Below, piece after piece: positions 23,519 to 35,400 of a DNA stretch of 64,000 nt. The position numbers and the translations under genes were made by a program. The DNA is from Theobroma cacao (taxonomy: Eukaryota > Streptophyta > Magnoliopsida > Malvales > Malvaceae): the NCBI RefSeq assembly GCF_000208745.1, contig NC_030851.1, positions 10,830,126 to 10,894,125 of the forward strand, read 5' to 3'. The first letter of the stretch is position 1; each line of letters begins with the position of its first letter. Under the pieces are notes generated by a model. That model was given only the letters and a program-made list of their open reading frames with translations. It was not told where the DNA came from and did not search any database.

Positions 23519-26388
23519 TGTAGACACTAAAAAATATATATATATATATATATATATATAATAAATAATAAAATTTTAATTAATTAAGAATCATAAAATA
23601 ATTATAATATAAAAAAAAAGTAGTAGTACGTCTGGTAGGGTGCGGACGCACCTTGCCAGGCACCATCTTCCCTGCCAGTCACCACCCTCTCCTTGCCAGA
23701 CGTGAAAAATTTGCATCTGGCAGAGTAGTGGGAGCGTGCCCCTTTTAGCCCAGTATAAAGGGGGCACTGTAGTAACCTGGGGAGGAGAAGCCACAACCTG
23801 CAAACAAAAAATCCCTAAAAAAGCCTAGCCACCTGAAAATCAAAAAACCCTAGAGGAATCCCTATCAACCCAAAAACACAACATAAAAAACATCAAGAAT
23901 CCTAGTCTAGCAGCCAGAAGCAACCACAAAAGCCATAATCCAAAAATAAAAAAAGCATACAAAAAAATCAGAAAATATGCACAATGAGAGAGGGAGAACG
24001 GTGGCGTTTTTTAGGTGAATTTTTGGTTGATTTTTAGGGGGGATAAAGCTTGGGTATTTGCCGTCGGTTAGAGTGGGTAAAGCTTGGGTTAGTTACCGTC
24101 GATTGGGGAGGATAAAGTCTTGGGACAGTGTTATCGTCGATTAGAAGATAGATTTTGGGGTTTTAGTGCCACCGGTGGAGGTGTCGAAGCTTGGGTTTTG
24201 TTGTCGCCAGTTGTAAGGAGGAGATTTTGGGTGAGGAAGCAAAGAAAGATTTAGCCGACGGTGAAAGGAAGGAGAGGGAGAGGAGAAAGGTTCGAGCGGC
24301 GTCAGTTGGAGAAGAAAGATTTTGCTGTTGGCGAAAGGAAAAAGTGAGAGAGATAGAGAGAAGGAGATCAGGTCGGCACCGGAGAAAAGAAAGGGAGAAA
24401 TTCGGTCAATTGGGTCGCGTCGCCGATGACGACAAAAAGCCCCACTAGCCGCCGGTGGGTAATGAGGAAGAGAGAGGTTTTTTTTTAGAGAGAAGTCAGA
24501 GTGTTTGTTTCTAGAGAGAGAGACAAAAGGGAGAAAATGGAGAGAGAATAAAAAAGAAGGTTTTTATACTCAAATGTGAGCTTAAACGGCACCGTTTTGG
24601 AAAGGAGAAGCAAGCATTGAAACGACGTCGTTTTGGGCATTTGCAGGCTGCTGGATAGGGACCAGACAGTGGGCTTTGAGAGATAGACTAGTTGGGCCAG
24701 ACTAATCGTGTTGGGCTACTGTCAACCCACTGAAGGTATACATTTTTGTTTGGTTTTGATTTTGTGGTTGTGCTGGGCCTAATGTTTAGGTAGAAAGACA
24801 AATCAGTTTTAATAGATTATTAGGTACAATAAAAAAGATAAGATACATATAAAAATGATTAAACATTAAGAGAGAACAGAAATTAAAAAATAGCAAATTA
24901 AAAATTAAAAAATAAACGAGAATAAATTAGGAAGAATTAGAATTAAAATGTAATGAAACAAAAAAAGAAAATATATTAATTAAAAAAGATAGCTTTATAT
25001 AAAATGGAGAGGGATATAAATGAAGAGAGAATGAAAATGAAAAGATAAAGAATTATTAATATAAATAAAACAATTAATACCGATGATGGGATGATCGGTC
25101 GAGACGCGAGAAGTCGTAATCCCGGGCCCATATTCCCTAGGTTCGAAATTCGAATCAAGGCTCCACTAGTACGATGGGAGGGCCTCGATTTCAAGATCTT
25201 GAAATTTTAATTTGACTATACAAAAGTTATTCAATAAAAATAACAAATAAATAATAATAGATGAAAAATGATGATAAAAATAATAATAATAATTCGAATA
25301 TATAGTAAATAATTAATTTGTGAAAATGCAATATACATGACATTAAATAAATAAATAAATAAATAAATAAAAAAAAAATCTAAGACAACAACTAATTTAA
25401 AATTAAGCATTAAATGGAATCATAAACAATTTATCTAATTATAAAAGGAAAATATAAGAGGAACTTAGAATAAAAAAATGTAAAGTATGAAAAAATAATA
25501 ACTAGAAATAAAATAGAAAATATGATAAAAAATAAAACAAAATAAAAATAATAATTAAATAATAAAAAATGACAAAAAAAGTAGATAATTGCATTAGCAT
25601 AGCATATATATATGTTACATCATTGCATATAAATATTTTTGTTTTCGAGTTTAAGCACCGATGATGGGATCTTCCGAGGATCTTGCGAAGGCGGGTATTC
25701 CTCGAAAAGTTCTCTAGGTGAAAAGGTGTCCCCGAGTCCCACCAGTATGATGGGGAGGCTCAAGAAGCATCTTTAATAAAAGGCTTTTGCCCGAATTAAG
25801 ATCATTATGCACGAAAACGTTATTTTTAAAGAAAAACGTACGGTGACCCCGATGATGAGAATTATTCGTTAAATTTGCGAATGCGAGTTTATCGGATAAT
25901 TCCCTAGGTGAGAGAACACCCCGGATCCCACCAGTATAATGGGCGGATTCGGGAGAACGTCCTCGATAAAAGGTTATTCGTCTGACATTTTTATCCCACG
26001 CCATGCATCTCATCTTTCTTCACATTTGCATTCCATTTTAGGTTAAATAGGAGATAAAATAAGAGAATAATAACCAAGAAAATATAGTGAACTTAAAAAT
26101 TAAAGCCTAATAGGATAATCTAAAAAATGGTACCGTTCATGGAACGGGCATCCCGGGGGTGCTAATCCTTTCCCGGACGTAACCGTACTCTCAAGCCTAG
26201 ATCGAGAAAATCGTAAACCAGTTTAAGGTTCTTCGACGGGCTTAAAATTAATTTAAGGCTTCGTCGATTAGAATCGAGTCAATAAGTGGCCAATCGCACC
26301 TAGCAAAAAAGATTGGTGGCGACTCCTAGTTTTTTAGAGTTTTCACTAGCGTCTGACGGTCAGGTTCCCGGACCCGCACGTTACGACA
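23519..26388 (+). repeat. 5' LTR of the Ogre-type element (2870 bp)
   Basis: Starts TGTAGACACTAAAA and ends TTACGACA. It aligns along its whole length with 38223-41089. Inside are a TA microsatellite (about 23529-23561) and a TATAAA at 23754-23759 in an otherwise GC-richer stretch (possible promoter, lost in the other LTR). There are four imperfect copies of a GATAAAGCTTGGGT-type unit (24040-24200), a perfect palindrome AAACGACGTCGTTT (24620-24633), and three diverged copies of a block with CCGATGATG...CCCTAGGT...CACCAGTATGATGGG (25080-25990). ORFs in it (24191-24448, 25714-26013) are not conserved as proteins between the LTRs and are not genes. Confidence 0.92.
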
Positions 26389-26390
26389 GA

Positions 26391-26407
26391 TGACAACTCC
26401 ACTGGAG
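26391..26407 (+). other. Primer binding site, tRNA-Arg (ACG) type
   Basis: Two bases after the LTR lies TGACAACTCCACTGGAG. The complement of the 3' end of plant tRNA-Arg(ACG) with CCA, as I know it, is TGGCGACTCCACTGGGG. The match is 14 of 17, and all three differences are G-to-A. Ogre elements are known to use tRNA-Arg. Confidence 0.75.
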
Positions 26408-27198
26408 ACTGTCGAGAGTCTAACCATTAAATAATAATAGGTTATCCAAGGCTTTAAATAATTCGATGTTTCCTTAGTATTGATGATTTGTTTTGCATAT
26501 TTTGTTTAGTGCATTTGTTTATTTCGCATTTGTTACTTTATTGCTTTTAATAATTGTGGGGATTTAGGATAGAGGGATGTGAGAATGTTACTCCGAACTC
26601 GATGTTTTCCTTCACACACATAGCACATTTTGCATTCATGCATAAACCCTCCACCCGGGTTATGTCCTTTTTAGGAGGAAATTTAATAGCTACACTCTTG
26701 TGACGTGATAACCTCCGTACAGGCTAGTGAAGACTCCTGCTCAAATCGAACCTAGTCCGTTTGAAGCTTGTAATGGGTGAGGATCAGGGTGCCTTACTAG
26801 TTCGCGTGGACGACAGTGAGGAACGATTTGGGAACCTTAGCTCTGTTTATAAACCCCGCTCAGCATATAGAATACCGAGAGCAGCTTAACCCTAGGTAGG
26901 GCCATACCCGTGAGAGTATACCCTATAAATAGGTACACATGAAGGAATTTCTTCCACTCCCTCTATTTTAAATTTTGCCACGAGATAATAAAGTATCGTG
27001 GAGTAGACAGTAATACCCATGATATTGCTTATTATTCTCTCATTATTTTTAACACTAAATTCTTTCTTTTTACCATACTAACTTAAGTTTATTTTGCTTG
27101 TCATGTGTATGTTACATGTTCATTTGCATGCATCGTAATTGCATATAGGAGAAATATTGGCTACACAACATCCAACCTAAGAGATCCCGATTATATCC
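26408..27198 (+). other. Untranslated leader of the Ogre-type element
   Basis: No ORF longer than about 60 codons and no recognisable domain. This is the 5' untranslated region between the primer site and ORF1. Confidence 0.6.
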
Positions 27199-29090
27199 AT
27201 GGCATCGTCATCAGCAGGTCCACTCAACATATACAGAAATGACTATGAGATAGAGTTATAGATGGGGCAGATTCAACAAGAAAAAGAAGGCTGTTTGACC
27301 CAAGGACATATCCCAACTTTACTTGAGAGAGTTCACTTGGACCTTCAGCAGAATGACTTCACAAAGATGATAGGAATTTGAGAACAGTGGAGACCTGCTC
27401 ACCGAGACAATTTTTAGAGCAAGTATGGATACATTGCATGGCTCCTATATGTACCTGTTGATGACCAGATGTTCTGAGCCATCGTCCAGTTTTGGGATCC
27501 TTCATACCGTTGCTTTGTCTTTAACAAGGTGGACAGGACCCCTACCATAGAAGAGTACTCTTCTCTACTCCAGATAGATCACATGCAGCCTGACAAGATC
27601 TATTGGAGGGCCTAGAAGACGAGACACAGGCAAAAGTTGGCCAAGTTGCTAGGAATGACTACGGTAGAAGTGGATCAGCACCTGAAGAAGAAAAGAGACG
27701 CAGAATGCCTTCCGTGGAGTTTCTTGAACGGATATATTAAAAAACACATGGAGGATAAATAAGGTCTCATAGCTTTCGCGATGACAATCTATGGCTTAGT
27801 GGTCTTCTTGAAGGTTCTAGGTCATGTGGAGGTATTATTCATAGACTTCTTCGATCAGGTGACAAGGAGCATCAGCCGGCCTCATCCATCTTAGTTGAAA
27901 CCTTCAGATCCTTGAATTTCTATCGGCACAAAGGCGAGGGACGATTCATCGGATGTGCCCAATTTTTAACCATATGGATCAAAAGCCATTTCGAATGCAA
28001 AGAAAGCAAATTCTAGAAGCCTTATCTATCTGCAAGTTACCCTATCCTTGAGTTTTGCGAAAGTGTATGGCCCGACTGTAAGAGGAAAGAAGAGTGGGTT
28101 GCGAATCTCCGGAGGTTAATGAGCGTTGAAGTAACTTGAAAAGCTCTATGAATGCCGCAAATGCAAGTGATGTATAAATGCGGGGACAAGCCATGAGTGC
28201 TGCTAATGGGACCATGAGGAGCCATTAGTTATGCACCGATAATGGTACGAAAACAGTTCGGATCTGAGCAATTTGTGCCCATGACTCACCAGCTCAACCA
28301 GTTAAAGTTTACGTATGAGGAGCCGAAAACGCTAAAGAAAATTGAGAAAATTGCACAAGATTGGACAAAAACGTGCCGAGTGGATCAGGGGAGGGTTACT
28401 GATGAAGTCACTACAGAATATCATACTTGGCACAACCAAAGGGTGAAAGATGTCGTATGCCCCCCGAAAAATCCATCAAAACATCCCATAAACCCAGAAC
28501 CTCAAGATGTCCTGCTAGAGAACGAGTTGACAAGAAAAAGACTTGAAAAGGAGATGATGAATATGAAGCGAAGACATGAGGATGAGCTAAAAGAAGTGAA
28601 GAAAGAGACAACAAGAAAGGTACGGATGGCTTTGGAAGAGCGGGATGAGTGGCGAAGCAAGTTTGAGGAAGTGAACGTGGTAAATTCTTCTCTGATAGCC
28701 AGAATGCAAGAACTCCAAAGTGCCAACAATGCTTTGCAGCACGAGGTACGAAGACAAGAACAAACTATCCAAGAGTTGAGAAATGACTACGGCTTGTTGG
28801 AAACTACCATGGAGGGCTGCAAGGCACAGTATGAAGCAGTAAGGCAAGAGTATTTCTAAATGAGGGAAATAAATGATTTGTGAACACAAAGCCTTCAAAG
28901 GAAAGAAGCTGAAATGCGATGGATACTGAGACGGATGAGAGAAGCGGCATTTAGAGCGTGAGTGATGGCAGACAAGATCAAAAAACTCAAGCGAGAGATT
29001 CTTCCAAGAGATGAATTGAGTGAGCGATTGATCGATCACCTCAGGATGGTTAGGGACCAACATGACAAAGTTGGTTTTTCCTTTTGGTAG
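27199..29090 (+). pseudogene. ORF1 of the Ogre-type element (DUF7745-like plus coiled coil), degraded
   Basis: The ATG at 27199 opens a frame beginning MASSSAGPLNIYRNDYE, soon broken by stops. Recognisable blocks include FTKMIGI, YGYIAWLLYVPVDDQM, DRTPTIEEYSSLLQ and LIAFAMTIYGLVVFLKVLGH. These belong to a plant-specific protein family (DUF7745-type) found as an extra ORF in such elements. The longest open stretch (28242-28859, 205 codons) starts MVRKQFGSEQFVPMTHQLNQ and becomes a strongly charged coiled coil (ENELTRKRLEKEMMNMKRRH). The frame ends at TAG 29088-29090. Its role in the element is unknown; ORF1 is separate from gag, whose start lies 280 bases downstream. Numerous stops and at least one frameshift make it inactive. 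Confidence 0.75.
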
Positions 29091-29368
29091 TTATGTAATG
29101 GTTTTAGACAATGATGTAATCGGATATTTTAGTCTATGGATGTGAATTTTCTTATGGTAAATGTTGGATGGCTAATATTTTTCCTATTTTTCTTCTTCTT
29201 TTCAAACGCATTTCACTTGCATCATAGTTGCATGATTCATATAAATAATAACGAATGACAATGTATTCATCAACATAAAATTCTAACTTATCCATTTGAC
29301 TCGTAAAGAATAAAATTCCAGAGAAACAAACCCTACACAGATACAACACAAGAGCTCTCTCTAAGATC

Positions 29369-31528
29369 ATGGGGGACGAACACTCGAAGAAAATGGACAA
29401 GATCGAAAAGAAGCAAGAAGAGATCATGGGTCAATTGTCAAAGATTTTGGAGTTGATGTCGATAGATAAAGAAAAAAGAGTGGCGGGGAGTTCTGGTGTG
29501 TCAGAAGATGTTCAACAGACAGAAGCCAATATAGACCTCGTATATCTACTAGGATTCACACCACCACCAGCAAGAAATGCGTTTATCCCCATGCCATCGA
29601 TAAGACAATATCCGTTCTTTGGGATACTAATGCCTATAGGGCCGCCACTAACTTATGCCCAACAGAAGCTAATTGGAGGGGCAAGTCCTTCAGACCCCAT
29701 CTCTGTACCTGATCTGGAAGATCCGAAAGAACAAGAGAAGTTCAAGTATGGATCCGTTGAATCAAAGGACAATCTCGATACCCACCAAAAATTTAACCTT
29801 TTTGAGGATAGACTACGCATGATAGAAGGAATGAGAATGTATTGCTCTATGGATGCAATCAAACTCTGTCTCATTCCAGATGTGGTTATATCCCAAAAAT
29901 TCAAAGTTTCAAACTTTAAAAAGTATGATGGAACAAAGTGCCCGGTCACGCACATCACTATGTATTGCAGAAGGATGGCCGCATATGCCCATGATGACAA
30001 GCTCTTGATACATTGCTTTCAAGATAGCCTCACTGGTACTGCAGCAAAGTGGTACATCCAACTGGACCGCAATCGAATCCACACGTGGAAGGACATTGCT
30101 CGAGTGTTTGTAGCTCAGTATAAGCATGTTACAGATATGGCTTCGGATCGCCTTTCTTTATAAAATATGGAGAAGAAACCCACTGAAAGCTTCAAAGAAT
30201 ATGCTCAAAGATGGAGGAATATGGCTTCTCAAGTTCAGCCACCATTGACTGAGAAAGAGACTACCGTGATGTTCGTTAACACTCTGCGAGCCCCTTACTA
30301 TGAATGATTGGTCGGTAATGCCATAAAAAACTTCGCTGATATGGTGGTTTCAGGAGAGATGATAGAGATTGCCATTAAGTAAGGAAAAATAGAATGAGGT
30401 GATGCGGCACACATGAAAAAAAGGGAAACTTTTAAGAAGAAGGAAGAAGAAGCCCAAGCCATCACTTCGGGATAACCCCAAGGAGGAAGCTACAACCCTT
30501 ACTAGCCATATCCACCATACTTCTATTACCTAGTTGTGAATAACGCTTCACAAAGCCCATACCTATATTCACCCATGCCAAATGCCTTTTCTAACCTGTA
30601 CCCATATGCTCCCATCTAACGGATAACTTACCCCATAAATATCCACCCACCTACTTCCACACCCGTTATAGCTTCAACCACACAACAAACAACACCTTCA
30701 AACAACCATACTGCCGATGAATCAAGAGGATGGCGAAATAAGTAAGAGAAAGTGCAGTTTGACCCAATCCCAATCCCATATGCTGAACTCTTCACTCAGT
30801 TAGTTACAAATCATCTGATGGCACCTTTATACATAGAGCCATTAAAACCTCTATTCCCGAGATGGTATGACGCTTCCGCCCATTGTGATTATCATTATGG
30901 AATCGAAGGTCACTCGATCGAGAATTGTACAGCGTTCAAACATAAGGTGCAAGGGTTGATCAAGGCCAGAATCCTGAATTTTGAAAAAAAGCCAGAACAG
31001 AATGTTAACAACAACCCACTGTTAAATCATGCTGTGGCAGGGGTAAATGCAATCGAATGGGAGGTGTATGTTAAAAGAAACATTCGGAAAGTGGAAACCC
31101 CCATGGAGAAAGTGTTTGAAGCCTTAGTAAAGGCCAATATACTCGAGGTTTGGTCGAAATGTCCTAACGTGAATGACTCGGGAGATATCCAAGGACCATA
31201 CTGCTTATATCGCAAAAGATGTGTGGGGCATTTAATTTGAGATTGTAGTTCTTTCCGAAAGGAAATGCAAATGATGATGGATGAATCAAGGATTGAATTC
31301 TATGTGGAAGCCTCAAGGCCAGCAGTAAACATGATGGCCAAAGATTCCACTCACCCAATGAAGATAAAACATTTAACCATTTTCTATGAACCAATAGGAG
31401 AGTCTGTGGAAGATAGAACCCATGCCCAAATGACCATCGAAGTCCTCAAACCTTTTCCCTACAAAGATGATAAAACTATCCCGTGGAACTACAATTGCAA
31501 TGTACAAGTTTCAAATACGAGAAAATAG
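29369..31528 (+). pseudogene. Gag of the Ogre-type element, degraded
   Basis: The ORF 29369-30163 starts MGDEHSKKMDKIEKKQEEIM (coiled coil) and reaches the retrotransposon gag core: FKKYDGTKCPVTHITMYCRR, then HCFQDSLTGTAAKWYIQLDR and TWKDIARVFVAQYKH. After a stop at 30161-30163 the core continues (ESFKEYAQRWRNMASQVQPP, then EKETTVMFVNTLR). A Pro/Tyr-rich linker follows. The ORF at 30752-31240 has a CCHC-like knuckle CDYHYGIEGHSIENC. A second knuckle near 31200-31250 (CLYRKRCVGHLI, stop, DC) has one Cys replaced by Arg and a stop. The gag-protease junction lies near 31530. Several in-frame stops make it inactive. Confidence 0.85.
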
Positions 31529-31565
31529 ATGGTCGAATCTTAAGATAATGCTGCAAATATAACTG

Positions 31566-32995
31566 GTGTTGGGGGGATTACCCACAGCGGATGTTGCTAT
31601 ACACCGAAAGCATTGGAGAATCTCAGGAAAGAGAAGGGAAAAGAAAAAAAAACAAAATCTGATAGAAGAAAAAGTGCAATCTCAAGAATCAACAGATGGC
31701 TCAAAGGGACCGTTGAGGGAAAAAAAAGCTGCAGAGTTCCTCAGGTTCATCAAACACAGTGAGTACAATGTAGTCGAGCAATTGAACAGGTTGCCTGCTC
31801 GTATCTCATTATTATCATTACTTCTCAGCTCAGAACCACATAGGAATTCTTTGATGAGGATTCTGAACCAAGCATATGTGGATCACGATATTTCAGTTGA
31901 AAATTTGGACTACATCATTGGGAACATTTCAGTGGGTAACATAATATCCTTTAGCGATGAAGAAATCCCTTCTGGAGGTAATGAAAACTATAAAGTCTTA
32001 CATATCACTACCAAGTGTAAAGGCTGTACCATCGCAAAAGTGCTGCTTGATAACAGATTGTCCTTGAATGTGATGCCCATGAGGACCTTGGCCCGCTTAT
32101 CCATCGACATGTCTTACATGAGAAAGAGCCAGATGATTGTGAGAGCCTTTGATGGGACGAGGAGAGAAGTAGTAGAGGACATTGAGATACCGATAGAAAT
32201 CGACCCGTGTACCTTTGCCACTGAATTCCAAGTTATGGATATCGCTTCTTCATACAATTATTTGTTGGGAAGACCTTGGATCCACTTGGCTGGGGCCATA
32301 CCTTCATCGCTTCACCAAAAATTCAAGTTCATCGTGGATGGGAAGATTGTATGTGTTAATGGGGAAGATGACTTACTCATAAGCAAGCCGGCGGATACTC
32401 CTTACGTGGAAACGACGGAAGAAGTGCCTGAATGTTTCTTTCGATCTTTCGAGTTTGTTTACACCACGTATGTTGGAGAAGGAACCACACCACCCATTCC
32501 GAGGCTTTCCAAAACCACCAAGATGGCTGTCAGTCAGATAGTAGGGAAAGGATACTGAGCGGGGGCAAGACTGAAAAAAGAGCTGTAAGGCATTAAAAGG
32601 CCAATACGTGCTACCAAAAGTGAAGAAAAGTTTAGCCTAGGATATAAGCCGACTAAGAAGGAAAGAGAAAAAATGATAGCCGAAAGAAGAAGGGAGAGGT
32701 TGGCTCGCTTTAAGGGGCACGGGTTGGAAAATCATAGAATGATATATCCTCATCTTTATGAGACATTTTGATCCGGAGGCTGCATCTTTCTTGAATCACT
32801 CACCGTTGGGAGCCGAGAATCAGTGTCAGTATTAGGGGAAGCCTTTTCTGATTTATCAATATGTGTAATGGAGGAAGATGAAGAGCAGCTAGAAAATGTG
32901 GAGGGGATCCCTACTACATACCTCGGACCACTTGAGCTGAAGTTGAGTAGTTAGACCACCATGAGTTTACCAGTCACTTGTGATTCAATTTCAAA
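31566..32995 (+). pseudogene. Aspartic protease and linker of the Ogre-type element (5' exon of pol), inactive
   Basis: The ORF 31566-32558 carries the retroviral-type protease: VLLDNRLSLNVMP at about 32040-32080, followed by the flap-side region and NYLLGRPWIH. In this family the active site is normally DNGS; here the Gly codon is AGA (32055-32057) and the next residue is Leu, so the protease should be dead. The frame continues past stops at 32556-32558, about 32586 and about 32769 to the intron donor at 32996. That last part, beginning at an in-frame ATG at 32868, is acidic (MEEDEEQLENVEG). Confidence 0.8.
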
Positions 32996-33212
32996 GTAAT
33001 GCAAACTAAACATCCGTACTTATGCCCAAGAGCATTGAAAATTTTATGTATCGAGCTTTTTATCATTTATCATTCTAATAAATTGACATGCGTAGTGCAT
33101 TTCTCATATCTCCTCCATGATTCACCATTTCTATTCTTGTCATCTCATCCCTTTATTTTAATTGTTTATCTATATAATAGCTCTACATCTTTCAATTCTC
33201 TTTACTTTTCAG
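32996..33212 (+). other. Ogre-type intron between protease and reverse transcriptase (217 nt)
   Basis: Donor TCAAA|GTAATG and acceptor TTTACTTTTCAG|GAG, with a CTAAT branch-like motif at about 33074 and a T-rich tract before the acceptor. The upstream protease frame ends two bases into a codon at 32994-32995, and the downstream RT frame needs exactly one base (33213), so removing 217 nt links the two frames. Intron reading itself contains stops in all frames. Published Ogre elements have an intron of about this size at this place, with splicing shown experimentally. Confidence 0.85.
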
Positions 33213-34463
33213 GAGTCCAAATAATGAATGCAAAAATGATAATGACAATGGTTTTGAGGTTAATTTTGAAAAAGGTACAAGTGTCAGTAAACTTGACGAT
33301 ACAGAAAACGTGAAAGATTATGATTTAACTCCGAACTTGTTAAGACTAGTAGAACAGGAGATGAGACAAATTGTCCCACATCAAGAGACACTTGAAACAA
33401 TTAATTTAAAAAATGAAGATAATAAGAAAGAAGTTAGAATTGGTACGACGTTGGTGCCGATTGAAAAAGAAAAACTAATAAAGCTACTCCATGAATATGT
33501 AGATGTGTTTGCATGGTCCTATCAAGATATGCCAGGACTTAATACAGACATTGTAGCTCATAAATTACCTTTGAAACCAGAATGTAAACCAATTAAGCAA
33601 AAGTTGATAAGGATGAAACCTAAAATGCTATTAAAAATTAAGGAAGAGGTGAAAAAGTAGTTCGATGCAGGATTCTTGGAAGTAGCTAAGTACCTCGAAT
33701 GGGTTACAAATATTGTCCCAGTACCTAAGAAAGATGGAAAAGTAAGAATGTGTGTGGACTATCGAGATTTGAATAGAGCTAGCCCAAAAGATAATTTTCC
33801 TTTGCCCCACATTGACACTTTCGTTGACAATATTGCTCGTCATTCCATGTTTTCCTTTATGGATGGTTTTTCAAGGTATAACCAAATAAAGATGACACCA
33901 GAGGACAAAGAAAAAACTACCTTCATAACTATGTGGGGGACTTTTTGTTATAAGGTAATGCCATTTGGTTTGAAGAATGCTATGGCAACTTATCAACGAG
34001 CCATGGTGACTCTTTTCCATGACATGATGCACAGAGAGGTTAAGGTGTATGTGAATGATATGATTGTAAAAGCTCGCAAAACAGAGGACCATGTGACCAA
34101 TCTTGAAAGATTGTTTAAGAGGTTACGGAAGTTTCAGCTCAGATTAAATTCGGCAAAGTGCACTTTTGGAGTCACTTCAGGAAAGTTACTTGGTTTCGTC
34201 GTTAGTGAAAGAGGAATTGAAGTTGACTCGGATAAGGTTCAAGCAATCCGTGATTTGCCTCCTCCCAAAATGCAGAAAGAAGTTAGAGGATTCTTGGGAA
34301 GGTTGAACTATATAACCCGGCTCATATCACAACTCACACTCAAATGTGACCCAATCTTCAAGCTTCTTCGCAAACACAATCTTGGGACATGGAACGAGGA
34401 GTGCCAAGTTACTTTTGACAAGGTTAAAGAATATATGTTGAGTCCGCCAGTGCGGTACCACCT
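33213..34463 (+). pseudogene. Reverse transcriptase of the Ogre-type element (3' exon of pol), inactive
   Basis: From the intron acceptor the frame runs through an acidic leader, the EQEMRQIVPHQETLE block and VDVFAWSYQDMPGL to a TAG at 33658-33660, which replaces a Gln codon of the family. It then continues with NIVPVPKKDGKVRMCVDYRD, SPKDNFPLPHIDTFVD, FMDGFSRYNQIKM and MPFGLKNAMATYQRAM. The catalytic box reads YVNDM (34048-34059) instead of YVDDM, so the first Asp is Asn. A frameshift near 34450-34460 separates it from the RNase H part. RT therefore has a stop, a lost metal-binding Asp and a frameshift. Confidence 0.88.
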
Positions 34464-35400
34464 GTGGCCGGGAGACCCCTCATTTTGTACCTGACAGTAA
34501 ATGAAGGATCCATGGGATGTGTGTTGGGACAGCATGATGAAACTGGTAAGAAAGAAATAACAGTTTACTACTTGAGTAAAAAGTTCACTGAGTACGAGTC
34601 CAAGTATTTTTTGTTGGAAAAGATGTGTTGTGCTTTAGCATGGACTGCGCATCGACTCAGGCAGTACATGCTATATCATACCACTTGGCTCATTGCGAAG
34701 TTAGATCCTATTAAATACATCTTTGAGAAACCATCCTTATCAGGTAGAGTGGTAAGATGGCAAGTGTTGTTGTCTGAATATGATATTGTATATGTGTCCC
34801 AAAAAGCTATCAAAGGAAGTGCAATCATAGATTTTCTAGCGGAAATGGTGGATGAAGATTATAAACCAATGGAGTTTGAGTTCCTAGATAAGGACCTGAT
34901 GTCGGTTTGTCAAACAAATGAGGAGGAATCAGAGGAGAAAGAAAATTGGAAGATGTTTTTCGATGGAGCTTCGAACGCCTTAGGGCATGGCTTAAGAGCC
35001 GTGTTGGTATCACTAGAAGGAGATCATTATCCTGTCATAGCCAAACTCAACTTCTATTGCACCAATAATGTGGTTGAATATGAAGCTTGTGTTATGGGTC
35101 TTCAGGCAGCAATCGAGAGGAAAATTCACGTTTTGGAAGTGTATGGGGATTCTACTTTGGTTATTTATCAGTTGCAAGGAGAATGAGAGGCACATGACTC
35201 GAAGTTAATCCAGTATCATAAGTATGTTTCAAAGCTAATTGAAAATTTTGATAAGATTTGTTTCACCCATTTACCCCGAAAGGAGAATCAAATGGCTGAT
35301 GCATTAGCCATGCTGACAACAATGTTCAACGTTGGTACTGATGTTAAGATTCAACCCATCATGATTAATCTTCGAGAATGCCCCGCACACTGCTCCAGTA
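34464..35400 (+). pseudogene. RNase H and archaeal-type second RNase H of the Ogre-type element
   Basis: The frame from 34464 carries the RT-linked RNase H (MGCVLGQHDETGKKEITVYY, LSKKFTEYESKY, EKMCCALAWTAHRLRQYML). About 400 bases on comes a second RNase H: MFFDGASNALGHGLRAVLVS, EYEACVMGLQAAIE, VYGDSTLVIYQLQGE, then NQMADALAML. The Asp-Glu-Asp set of this second domain (FDGAS, EYEA, GDS) is intact. A TGA at 35184-35186 replaces a Trp. A duplicated RNase H is a mark of the Tat lineage. The first domain is diverged, as is usual in dual-RNase H elements. Confidence 0.8.

Noticed and set aside
24191..24448. 85-codon ORF in the 5' LTR, rich in Glu, Arg and Lys
   Set aside because: The corresponding part of the 3' LTR does not keep the frame, and the composition reflects purine-rich DNA. 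No domain.
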